NCBI GenBank assembly: GCA_017607445.1
Contig: JAEVHH010000005.1
Span: forward strand, 2,795,001 to 2,859,000
DNA: 64,000 bases
Direction of reading: 5' to 3'
Source: Histoplasma ohiense
Lineage: Eukaryota > Ascomycota > Eurotiomycetes > Onygenales > Ajellomycetaceae
Positions within the stretch are counted from its first letter, which is position 1, and each line of letters opens with the position of its first letter. A program made the translations under genes and the position numbers. The notes beneath the pieces are model-generated. The model had not been told where the DNA came from. It saw only the letters and a list, made by a program, of their open reading frames with translations, and ran no database searches. Below, one piece after another: positions 54,556-64,000 of this stretch.

Positions 54556-56262
54556 ATAAATGGGATAAAACTGGATCCCAATTTCTTCCTTCTCCCTCGT
54601 AACTTTCGCCTCCTTCGAACTTCCACCTTGCTCTTCGTTTTTCTCAGCCTAGTTCTCACTCAATCTATAATTGAACTTTCTTTGAAAATTTTCACCTGCA
54701 TTGTCAACTTTGGAACGGAGAAAGCCCTTTTATGCCACAATCAACTAATAACTTCTACTCGTCGCCTAACCGATAACTGTACCCTTGCAAGTTTATTTGT
54801 CTGGAAGCCGCGCATCCCTCTAGGACTTACACACGATATTATTTGCCAGCCCACCTGTCTCATCCGAGAAAAAACAAACAAAAAAACCTAGCAACCCACC
54901 ACCACCGGCCGGCCGACCTAATTGTTTCCTACGGAAAAAATAAAAGAAAAGAAATCAAAGCGGGGGAGAGAAAAAGAGAGGGCAAAAAGATTGATTCTAG
55001 AACGGTCAGCGGCGCTGGGGTTGGGATGAGCGTCTGGAGTTTTGTCCCGTTCTGATTTGGCAGTTCCCTTTGATATGTTTCGTTTCCTTGATTTGTTGTT
55101 CTTGCGGGGAAGAGGGGGAAAGGAAAGACAGGAAAGGGAGGGATCCTGGTGGGTGTTTAGGAGAGAATTCGAATATACATAACCATATTCTTCTGGACTA
55201 GGTAGGCCAGCCTCACCCTGACTCAGCCTCTGCATGTTATTATTGTTTGTTTTCTCTTCCTTTCGTGATGGATCGTAATGGTGATGATTGTTGTTATTGT
55301 TTGTCCTTATTCTTATCAGCATTGGCATTGGCATTATTGGGCATGGACTTTGTCTAGGACATAATCAGTTTTTTCCCCAGTTAATGGTTGTTGATCTTCT
55401 GTTTGGGATATACTTTCCCCTTTCTGAGAACGAAAGGGGGATATAAAAACAGAATAAGCGAGAAAGAAAAAGAAAAGCTCCGAGTTTTCATCAATTGGGA
55501 GAATTTTCATGGGCATCCCTGGCCCACCACCCCCTTCCCCCCCCTTTTTTTTGATTTGATTTTTTGAACCACTTTTCAACAAGTTGTGGTTGTTTACTCT
55601 ACATTGCTATTTTGTTTTCCTTATTTAATATTTATGTATGTACTGTACCTACCTACCCAGGTATGGATTTAATGTCTTTTGCATAATTTTCATTCCTTAT
55701 TAATATACCTACATAAAATAGAAAATTATATATATATATATATATTTTATGACAGGAGTGAAATCGATTAAGGATTTGTCTTGAGAAGAACAGGAATGGT
55801 GCAATGGTAGCAGAATGTGAGCATTAAGTTATTGGAAGCGGGAAGTGTAGAGAATCAAGAGAAACTCCAGGGGCCATTCATTCATTCATTATTCACCGGA
55901 CTGCTGAGGAGTATACTTAACGAGGATGTAGAAAGGGGAAAAAAGTGGAATATAAAATAAAATGGCCCGTCGGGAAACTCCTGTACAATAGATAGAATAA
56001 AATAAAATAACTCCAATTCCAATTCCAACACCATCCTACCACACTATGGACACAAGATACAAAAACGACATATATCTAAATCTAAACAGAGATATGGACG
56101 AAGTGGGGGAATTAATACGTAAAGGCAATACCATCCTAGATTTCCCAACCCAAGAAAAAGAAAAAGAAAAGAGACACAGAGAGGCCAAAAAAAAAAAAAA
56201 AACAAAACCAAAAACAAAACCAAAAACAAAAGGCCTCCTGCATGACCCGGAGGAAACGAAAC
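54556..56262. other. Intergenic between convergent OSH6 and HOSA genes
   Basis: No gene supported. It contains (TA)n at 55727-55745, AAAAC/AAACC-type A-rich repeats near 56186-56230 and a (CAATTC)-like repeat near 56011-56029. It presumably includes two long 3' UTRs. Confidence 0.5.
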
Positions 56263-57726
56263 TCAAGTATATAGCTCCCCCCTTACCCCCAACCCCTTCT
56301 CCAAATCTTTCCTCCGACTCCATTTGCCTCCGTTACTGCCAGCTCCAACCCTTTCCTCCTGCTCCGCCTCCATCATCTCCTTTTCCGCCTCGATTTCCTT
56401 TTCTATATCCTCCCGCAGCCCCATAATATCCGGTGGGATATGACGCATCTGCACGCTTGGCGCGCCCTTGATGTAGCGTAGCTGCTCCAGCACCGCCTGC
56501 GTCACGGACTCCAGGTACGCCTTCGAGTTCCGGTTCTCCAGCCTGCGCATGTCCGACAGCGGCGGGAACAGCGAGCAGTCCGGTTTGAAATGGCTGCGGA
56601 AGGGCAGCGAGTCTGGCAGCTGCGGGTTGATGTCTGTGGCGCCGTTAATGCAGATGGCGGTTTCGTACGCCCAGAGCCGCGAGACGTTGCGCGGCGTGTA
56701 GCCGCCGCCGCCCACGACGAGGGTCGGCAGGCCGAACGTCTTTGTGTATGCGACGCATGCGCCGTGCGCGCGGATGTTGAGGTTGAAACAGCCCAGGCGG
56801 TCGCAGCCGAGGCTGTCCGCGCCGCATTGCAGGACGATGGCGCCGGGCTGGTAGGTGCGGATGCATGGGCCGATGATGGATTTGAAGAGCGAGACGTACT
56901 CGGCGTCTTCTATGCCGTCGTGGAGGGGCACGTTGAGCGCATGGTGCGCGCCCGGGTTGAAGGGGTTGGAGGGCCCCGTGTCGTCCAACCCGCCGGTGCC
57001 GGGGAAGAAGTTGTCCTTGTCGTATTTGTGGAAGGAGACAGTGAGGACACGGTCTGTGGACCAGAAGGCTTGCTCGACGCCGTCGCCATGGTGCACGTCT
57101 ATGTCGATATACATGACGCGCGGGTGCAGGCGGAGGAGCTGGAGGATACCCAGGACGATGTCGTTGATGTAGCAGAAGCCGCTGGCTTCGGATTTCTTGG
57201 CGTGGTGGAGGCCGCCGGACCAGTTGATGGCGATTTCGGATTGGTTGTTGCAGAGCTTGCGCGCGGCGTCAAGAGTGCCGCCGGCGTAGTGAGAGCAGTA
57301 GTTGTAGAGGCCGTCGAAGACTGGGCAGTCGTCGCCAAAATTGAAGCCGGCCATGCGGTCATTGAGCGCTGTATTTTCCATGTCTGAGGGGATGACGGTT
57401 TGGAGAAAATCTAGATATTCTGGACTGTGGAATTCGGCCATCTCCTCGTATGTCGCCTCGCGCGTTTTGTACAGGTCCATGGCATGGTGCATGCCGTAGG
57501 CCATGACGATCTGCTTCGTTAGAGTGAGTCGCCAGGGTTTCATTGGGTGTGACGAGCCAAAGTGATGCGGCTCAACGTCAGGGTTTGCATGCCATGAGAC
57601 CGTGTACCCCTTTGGGCGCTTGAAGCCTTCATTCTCAACTTCACGCGCCGTCTTCCGGTCCAGTGATAGCGATGTTTGGGCGACCGCTGGGGAAGCATAT
57701 TCCTGGACAATCGTTGATCTGGCCAT
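56263..57726 (-). CDS. hosA: Class I histone deacetylase, HosA/Hos2 type
   Basis: Zn-dependent lysine deacetylase, the catalytic subunit of a Set3C-like complex in yeast (Hos2); in filamentous fungi HosA affects development and secondary metabolism. Single exon, 487 residues. Catalytic-domain motifs are complete: HPMKPWRLTLTKQIVMAYGM, FNFGDDCPVFDGLYNYCSHY, INWSGGLHHAKKSEASGFCY (tandem active-site His), INDIVLGILQLL, YIDIDVHHGDGVEQAF (Zn-ligand Asp/His), SFHKYDKDNFFPGTG, QCGADSLGCDRLGCFNLNI and LVVGGGGYTPRNVSRLW (active-site Tyr). It lacks the long C-terminal extension of RpdA, and its N-terminal wording matches Hos2 better. The tail (about 440-487) is Glu/Lys-rich. The coding strand is strongly C/G-biased at third positions between about 56450 and 57380, which creates long antisense frames. 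Confidence 0.95.
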   Translation of the reverse strand: MARSTIVQEYASPAVAQTSLSLDRKTAREVENEGFKRPKGYTVSWHANPDVEPHHFGSSHPMKPWRLTLTKQIVMAYGMHHAMDLYKTREATYEEMAEFHSPEYLDFLQTVIPSDMENTALNDRMAGFNFGDDCPVFDGLYNYCSHYAGGTLDAARKLCNNQSEIAINWSGGLHHAKKSEASGFCYINDIVLGILQLLRLHPRVMYIDIDVHHGDGVEQAFWSTDRVLTVSFHKYDKDNFFPGTGGLDDTGPSNPFNPGAHHALNVPLHDGIEDAEYVSLFKSIIGPCIRTYQPGAIVLQCGADSLGCDRLGCFNLNIRAHGACVAYTKTFGLPTLVVGGGGYTPRNVSRLWAYETAICINGATDINPQLPDSLPFRSHFKPDCSLFPPLSDMRRLENRNSKAYLESVTQAVLEQLRYIKGAPSVQMRHIPPDIMGLREDIEKEIEAEKEMMEAEQEERVGAGSNGGKWSRRKDLEKGLGVRGELYT

Positions 57727-58362
57727 GGCAAGGAATATTTCAAAATCATAGGAATGGGGGGTGTCTGAGTCTTGGGAATCTAATCATGATCGAACCCACT
57801 AATCCCTGGAAGACCGCAGTAAAGGGGATGTCCCCCAAATGTTGCTATGTAATATCGATGATATGCGCATCAACTTGTTGTTGTTGCCGTTGAGGTTGTC
57901 GTCGTCGTCGCAAGGAGGTTTGACATCGAATCGAGATCCAATCATGCGAGAAAGGCCCAGAAACAGCGCCACTGGAGACTATTCCTAAAGCAGCTAGTGT
58001 CGCCGCCTGATTGTGGCGAGTTTTGCCAAGGAAAGGCCGCAGGTGGTCTGTGTCCTACACGTGATGGGACTAGTCTTCTTTGGGACAGGATCTCGGGTTT
58101 GCGATTCCTTCGTCATTTGTTCTTGCATCTTCCATCAACTGTTTCAACACCATCGATACCTGCACGGCCCTACCACGTCCCTGTAGCTGTGCCTGGCAGG
58201 AGGTCAGTTCGCTCCTTGAAATTGTTTGCAACCACCGCGAGTCACGGTCCGTGCTGTCAGAATCTCATATCGATAGTCTTGGTGGCAAGACTCGGACTCC
58301 GACTCCGGCATCCCAACCATATCGATATCCGAGTGTCCCTCCTTACTAGTGAATGAGTGAAG
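57727..58362. other. Divergent promoter region of HOSA and the ING gene
   Basis: 636 bases between opposed starts of two chromatin regulators. A GTTGTT/GTCGTC triplet cluster lies near 57873-57912. No coding region was seen. Confidence 0.5.
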
Positions 58363-59758
58363 ATGGCTCATACAGAAGATTGTTCCACTGTGCTGGAACA
58401 GTTCATTCATGATGGTAAGAATTATCTGAATAATCTCATTTCCAGCTTGCACTAACGAACAAACGCCTGATACAGTCGCGAACCTACCCGCGGAGATCAC
58501 TCATTTGATGGAAGAGATCCAAGCCAAGGATAAGATAATGCAAGATTGTCGCGCTACGATAAATTCTCGTGACATGAGCCTACAGAAATTCATCAGACAA
58601 AATGGTAGCCATGCACCGAACCCCAAGGAAGACAGCTACAGCAGAATCATATTACAGAATCTGGACCGCAGTCAGGTACTACAGGATGAAAAGATCCTTC
58701 TGAGTGAGAAGGCGTGCGTGTTACTCGATCGCCAAATCAAGAAATTAGACTTGAAGATCAGAGAGCTGCAAAACGATGGAGTCCTATCGAAAGACCCGCC
58801 CATCCCTTCCCTCTTCCGAAATAAGGACCAATATTGCGAGCCACAAAAACCATTGTTTCCTGAATCCGCGTCCGCAGAAACGCCATACGCCTCGCCATTA
58901 AACCCAACTTCCGGAAATTCAACAGGGCAATACGGACTGTCACAAAGACTAAACAGCGTCGCTGGTCGTTCGTCATCTAGCGCCGGGCTCGCCGCGTCGC
59001 AGACCATCGCACGAAATTCCGCACCAGCCACCCCTGCCTCTGCGGCGTTGCATCTCCAACACCGCCATCGGGAATCCTCCGCGGGGGCTGCGGACAACAA
59101 ACGTAGACGTCTAAATTCATCAGTCGGCACGCTCCCTGCAGCTTCGTCGAACCTACGCCAATCATCCCTTGGGCCTGGCACACCCAAACCCGGAACCCCA
59201 GGGGCTTCCCGTGCAGGCAGTGCAGGACCTCGTACCACAACAGCCGTGAAAAAACCCCCATCAAAGAAAGTAGCCCCGCACCAACAGCAGGGACGACGGA
59301 AATCCTCCGCAATCGGAAAATCCACAAAGCGCTCCTCCAGTGGGAACGGTCGGTTAAAATCCCTTCCGGGAAACGTTGCTGCATCTGCAGCTACGTCAAG
59401 GAAGAAATCTCCTTCGTCTGTTACAGGCTTGGCGGAGGAGGAAGAGGATGAATCTGTCCTTAGCAGCGCCGAGGTTTCGGAAACGGAGAATAACCCGCAA
59501 CTGTCGAAGCGGAGTGGAGGCGGGGCCCGGGCGGCCGATGGGGAATCAGAGGAGGAAGGGGAGGAAGAGGAGGAAGATGAGGGCGGGGAGGATACGAAGA
59601 CTTATTGTACGTGTCGCAGTGTTAGTCATGGGGATATGGTGGCGTGTGATAATGACGATTGTCCATATGAGTGGTTTCATTGGAAGTGTGTCGGGTTGAC
59701 GAGGGAGCCGTTGGGGACTTGGTATTGTGAAGAGTGTAGGAAGAATTTGGGGAAGTAA
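58363..59758 (+). CDS. yng2: ING-family PHD-finger protein, Yng2 type
   Basis: Chromatin reader expected in the NuA4 histone acetyltransferase complex, binding H3K4-methylated tails. Exons 58363-58414 and 58476-59758 join in phase to give 444 residues. The N-terminal ING helix domain matches Yng2: VLEQFIHDVANLPAEITHLM (about 10-29), then EEIQAKDK and the basic RDMSLQKFIRQNGS, and LSEKACVLLDRQIKKLDLKI (about 105-124). A long Ser/Ala/Pro-rich linker (about 130-390) has basic clusters and an acidic stretch (SEEEGEEEEEDEGGEDT). The C-terminal PHD finger TYCTCRSVSHGDMVACDNDD, CPYEWFHWKC and WYCEECRK supplies the C4-H-C3 zinc ligands. The linker is much longer than in yeast, normal for filamentous fungi. 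Pho23-type identity is less likely because the N-terminal domain and PHD wording follow Yng2. Confidence 0.9.
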
Positions 59759-60365
59759 GGAAGTTCAGGAACAGGGATTCGTTTTGAGTCTGATGATGAT
59801 TACTATTACTATTATTATTGAGTGGTGGACCAGTTATATAAGTTGTGTGTCTATATAAAATTTGGAAAATGTAGACCAGGTTTTCCTTCAGGGACTTCAT
59901 ATCATTTGCATTTCGTTATCTCTTCGTTATACGATGTATCATATGTAGATATACATGATATATAGCAAGGCAACGAAATAAAATAACAACTATTAAAATA
60001 TTCAGATTGCGATCTGCTCCCCTCTCTTCTCCAGCGGTGAAATCGTTTTTACATTTTTCTGGCAATATAATGAAGAGAAAAAAGAACAGAAACGCCGATA
60101 AAAACGCCGTCGCTATGCTATGATACATAATGATATATGGTAATATATCAAACGAGTATTGGTTGGTATAAGTGGCAATTCTTCGTGCGGTATTATATAT
60201 CTCTCTTTATGTCCCACTGTTGCCGTCGGAAGTTAGGGAAGCTGATGGCAAATCGTATATGGGGAGATGATAGCGGAGAATTTAAGGGTCGCGGCTAACA
60301 GTTGGTGAGAGGTACATGTACATACAACGAAAAACATGGAGGGTTCCCAAAATCCTCCTCCATGT
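59759..60365. other. Intergenic between convergent ING and RPC6 genes
   Basis: 607 bases with an ATT/ACT triplet run near 59800-59820. No gene was seen; shared 3' flank. Confidence 0.5.
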
Positions 60366-61526
60366 TCAAAACGCCAAAGATTTCTTAATCCATGCATCGA
60401 AGTATTCGCAATTCTCTGCATTGACAGGCCCGCCTTCCTCACACAGTGCGAATACAGGACATCGTCCGCAGGGAGCCTCCGTCATGCCGTTTCCGCCAAG
60501 TGTAAGGTTATCCTGATCTGCCTTGTCCTGGTCGGTTTGGTTGCCGGTTTGTAGGCCCAGGTCGCGCTGCAGGGATATCTGGTGGGGTTTCTTTACGCTT
60601 TTGTAGGCGGCCCCGTCACGGAGAGAAATTAGTTTCCCATCAAAGCAGAGCATTTCGAGTAGCTGTGCAATGCTAGATTCGCCCATCGTGACAGGGGTCA
60701 GGCCGGAGTTGTTGATGGCGTTGGTGATATCGCTAACGGTAGGGTATCCGTTGTATGACGGGAGATAGGGTAGATATTGGGGTTCCCCCTTCATATTATT
60801 ATCTGGACGAATCTTTTGTCTCTTGGCCTTACGTTCCGCTGCGCCGCGGTCGTACCAGCTCCGCGAGCTCACCCAGTGTTCAATCCAGCCTCCCAATCCA
60901 CGGATGAAATCAGAATCGAGAACTCCATCTGTGAACCACGCGCCACCTGTGACATCTTCGCTTGGCTGCAGGCCAGACAGCATGTACATTTTCCTTTGCG
61001 GATATTTGACATTGCGGACAGATTTAATGTAGTTTTTCGTCTCGAGCGATTTGAGGCATCGGTTCACAATTGTCTGATGGAGATTCGTCCGCGATTTGAT
61101 AGTTCGTGTCCAAACGCCGCTGCGGCCCGTTGATTCGACCACACTGTATATAAGACGTTCTTCGGCATTGAGGTTTTGGAGTCTTTTATTGTGTAGGAGA
61201 ATTAGTTATATATTTCATCCGCCCGGCAAAAAGCTAGAGTCATATACTTACTTTTCAGCATCTGATTGCGCAATGATTTTCCAAGCAAGACGGTCGTCAT
61301 TTCCATAGAGCATACGCATCAAGCTCTGATCCACGAGTGATTGGGCGCATTTCATCAACAAGGAAAGGTCATTATTGGGGATAATACCCAGGCCAAGCAG
61401 ATCTTGCTGGTAGAATAAATGATCGGGCGGGAAATTGGAAAGACATCGAGCATAGAGGGCGGACGCCAGTTCCTTATGCTCTGCCGTTCCAGTCCTTTTC
61501 GAGGAACCACCTACGGAGGCGGACAT
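60366..61526 (-). CDS. rpc34: RNA polymerase III subunit RPC6 (Rpc34)
   Basis: Subunit of the polymerase III initiation subcomplex (with Rpc82 and Rpc31) that contacts Brf1/TFIIIB and helps open the promoter at tRNA and 5S genes. Exons 61526-61252 and 61182-60366 join in phase to give 363 residues. Winged-helix domains occupy about 10-90 and 95-165 (RLIYSVVESTGRSGVWTRTI, LHQTIVNRCLKSLETKNYIK, SVRNVKYPQRKMYML). GGAWFTDGVLDSDFI and the third winged helix (YPTVSDITNAINNSGLTPV) follow. The C-terminus has Cys residues in CGRCPVFALCEEGGPVNAEN and CEYF, fitting the 4Fe-4S site known for human RPC39. The intron uses GTAAGT and AAAAG. The start at 61526 gives the usual length. The gene is divergent from STI1. 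Confidence 0.94.
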
Positions 61527-62077
61527 CTTCTCAAAAATGGGATGACGGTGCTCCAGATCGGATCACTGTGGTGGTTCTGAAAGAGTCATAGTCTGACAGT
61601 GATCCGCCATCCGATTCAGACTTGGGAGTATCCACCCAACTATGAGTATAGAACACAAGTGGCCCGAAAGGTGTTTCTCCGGTCAAGGGAGTGTGCTACC
61701 TTTGATGCGAAAAGTTGTAACTTTTTTTTTTTTTTTTTTCAATGATGATGTGGGGTGTCATATGGCAAGATCCAAGTTGTGGTAAATGAAATACGGTATT
61801 GGGTACAGTAATATACTGGAAAGTACTTCAGTCCTCATGAAAAATTACGTGGCATCCAAGGTCACCCCGCCCAATACGCTGTTCGGAGTCCGTACGATTG
61901 AGCTCGAAATTTCCAGAAGCTTGTTGATCCTAAACAAATCCCCAGCACTTCCCCCTCTTCTTTGTCATTTTCTGTTTCTCCCTCCCGCCAACCAACATTT
62001 CTTCTACTTGTTGCCGTATAGCGTCTCCGTTGAATACCCCCCCCCCCGTTCCTATACCGCTTGTCTGTAATATAATA
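61527..62077. other. Divergent promoter region of RPC6 and STI1
   Basis: 551 bases with a poly(T) run at about 61722-61740 and a C-run at about 62038-62047 just before the STI1 start. No clear heat-shock element array was identified, though heat control of STI1 is expected from its family. Confidence 0.5.
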
Positions 62078-64000
62078 ATGGCTGATGCTCTGAAGGCGGA
62101 GGGCAACAAGGCCTTCGCAGCGAAGGACTTCGATTTGGCCGTGTAAGTCCCTAAATACTAGTTCCCGCTGCTCAGAAGCTGGAGTTATGGTACACTTTGC
62201 TAATCGAACTCGATACAGTGAGAAATTCTCCGAGGCTATCGCCATTGAGCCGGATAACCATGTTTTGTATTCCAACCGCTCTGGTGCTTATGCCTCCCTC
62301 AAGAACTTCCAGAAGGCGCTTGAAGATGCAAATAAAACAACCGAGCTAAAAGCAGACTGGGTGAAGGGTTGGGGCCGGAAGGGAGCTGCGTTGCATGGAC
62401 TGGGTGATCTGGGTACGTCCACATGATTTATTCCACCATTTTGAGGTTATTCCTTGGACCGGTAGGAGCTAACAAGAACTTACTCAGTTGGCGCAAATGA
62501 TGCATATGAGCAGGCGCTCAAATTGGACCCTTCCAATGCGCAAGCGAAAGCCGGGCTCGAATCTGTCAAACGTGCAATTGATGTGGAAGCGAGAGCGGAT
62601 GGCCTGGGTGGGGACCCTTCCGGCGGCCTTGGAAGCATGTTTAATGACCCCCAACTTATCACAAAACTTGCCTCGAATCCCAAAACCTCCGCTCTGTTGG
62701 CCGATCCGGAATTCATGGCAAAGCTTCAACGACTGAAAAATAATCCGAGCAATATCGGAGAAGAGATGAGAGACCCAAGATTCCTCCAGGTAATGAGCGT
62801 ATTGCTTGGTATCGACATGTCGTTTGCTCCTCCTCCAGAGGCTGGTGGTTCCGCTAAGGAACCAGAGGAGGATATCAAAATGGCCGATGCGCCACAACCT
62901 AAGAAAGCCCCCGAGCCTGAACCTGAACCTGAACCCGAGGACGAGGAAGCCATTGCGAAGCGGAAGGCCAAGGAAGCCGGTGACAAGGAAAAGCAGCTTG
63001 GTACAGAAAGCTACAAGAAACGGCAATTTGACGATGCGATTGAGCATTATAGCAAAGCTTGGGAACTGAATAAGGATATCACATACCTTACTAATATTGG
63101 CGCTGCCAGATTTGAGAAGGGTGACTATCAAGGAGCAATTGAAATTTGCGAGAAGGCAGTCTTGGAGGGTAGAGAAATGTTGGCGGATTTTAAGATCATT
63201 GCGAAGTAAGTCGAAGCCAAGACTAGCCCACACATCTGAACGAGCATCACTAACAGTATTGTAACAGGGCATTCGGAAGAATTGGAACCTCTTACGAGAA
63301 GATGGGAGATCTTGCAAACGCTATCGTGAATTACCAGAAGTCTTTGACGGAACACCGTACGCCAGATATCTTGGCCAAGCTTCGAAACGCTGAGAAAGCT
63401 AAAATCAAGGCTGAGAAAGAATCCTACATCAACCCCGAAGAGGCTGAGAAGGCAAGGGAGCTAGGTAATCAAAAGTTTAAAGAGGTGGACTGGCCAGCTG
63501 CTGTTGATGCTTACACTGAGATGACGAAGCGGGCGCCTGATGACCCACGGGGATATAGCAACCGTGCTGCAGCTTTGATCAAGCTTATGGCCCTCCCGGG
63601 AGCTGTTCAAGATTGTGACGAAGCCATTAAGAGAGACCCGAAATTTATTCGTGCATATTTGAGAAAAGCACAAGCTCTTTTTGCCATGAAAGAATATAAC
63701 AAATGTATGGACGTGTGTGCTGAAGCGACTGAACACGACGAAACCGGCGCCCATGCCCGTGAGATCGACCAACAGCAACAAAAGGCGTTGGAGGCCCAGT
63801 TCAGCGCTCGTGCGGGTGAAACCGAAGAGCAAACTGCCGAGAGAATTCAGCGTGATCCTGAGGTATGGTTGCCCATTTTCTATCATTATCGCGGCTTGGC
63901 GCAACCCTATTAGAATATTAAAAGTGATTCAAAACCGCTAACCGTACTCTTATTAATTATCTAGATTATGTCCATTCTTCAAGATCCTGTTATGCAGACT
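62078..64000 (+). CDS. sti1: Hsp70/Hsp90 co-chaperone Sti1 (Hop), 3' end beyond the window
   Basis: Adaptor that hands client proteins from Hsp70 to Hsp90 in the cytosol. Visible exons 62078-62142, 62219-62412, 62488-63205, 63268-63862 and 63965-64000 (continuing) encode 536 residues. By comparison with the usual size of about 580, some 45 residues of the last domain are missing. TPR1 covers about 1-105 (LKAEGNKAFAAKDFDLAV, NHVLYSNRSGAYASL). The DP1 domain (DPQLITKLASNPKTSALLAD, about 140-200) follows. An acidic PEPEPEPEP linker leads to TPR2A (about 255-375, GTESYKKRQFDDAIEHYSKA) and TPR2B (about 385-500, ARELGNQKFKEVDWPAAVDA). DP2 begins at IMSILQDPVMQT at the edge. Carboxylate-clamp Lys/Asn/Arg residues look conserved. 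All visible junctions keep phase. Confidence 0.96.

Noticed and set aside
56590..57387. 265-codon open frame on the plus strand within HOSA
   Set aside because: It is fully antisense to the histone deacetylase catalytic domain. The strong third-position C/G bias of HOSA removes stops on the other strand; the product is Val/Ala/Asp-rich with no family features.
1..64000. Biosynthetic gene cluster, CRISPR array or prokaryotic defence system
   Set aside because: No polyketide synthase, peptide synthetase or terpene cyclase is present, and no spaced direct repeats were found. Gene content is ordinary fungal housekeeping.

Overview
The window is nuclear DNA of a filamentous ascomycete. Genes carry short GT-AG introns with CTAAC-type branch points, there are ING, Spa2 and Zn2Cys6 proteins, and intergenic DNA is full of poly(T), (TA)n and other simple repeats. 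The protein set (CYP51A-type P450, DUF7492 secreted protein, HosA-type deacetylase, GIG1/DUF3605) points to Eurotiomycetes. The AT-rich islands and LINE debris suggest Onygenales; that last step is inference.

Layout: 1-627 is the 5' part of a gene (minus) running off the left edge. 2840-5197 is a Zn2Cys6 transcription factor (minus). 7000-9488 is a secreted DUF7492 protein with an N-terminal histidine (minus). A gene-poor 5 kb stretch then leads to HMG-CoA reductase (14498-18300, plus). 19786-21254 is a broken nucleotidyltransferase-like gene carrying a 5'-truncated LINE. The next block is housekeeping: SPA2 polarity scaffold, a cyclophilin with two potential starts, the exosome subunit Ski6/Rrp41, an ERCC6L2-like Snf2 ATPase and Ssu72. 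CYP51A (38681-40308, minus) has a promoter with notable motifs and abuts an AT-rich island that also contains a retropepsin-like gene. The right third carries AidB-like acyl-CoA dehydrogenase, nicotinamidase, GIG1/DUF3605, an Osh6/7-type oxysterol-binding protein, HosA/Hos2 deacetylase, an Yng2-type ING protein, RNA polymerase III subunit RPC6 and the cochaperone Sti1, which runs off the right edge.

There is no operon logic, secondary-metabolite cluster or CRISPR. Functional themes are chance neighbours or weak associations: sterol biology (HMG-CoA reductase, CYP51A, an Osh protein), chromatin and transcription (HosA, Yng2, Ssu72, RPC6) and RNA decay (Ski6). All exon boundaries were placed by hand from splice consensus, phase and family conservation.

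The most interesting items are the LINE insertion flanked by a 7-bp duplication that splits an otherwise open gene, the CYP51A promoter (a CGG-N12-CCG palindrome plus a 13-bp tandem repeat), and the retropepsin-like protein with a DTS active-site triplet.
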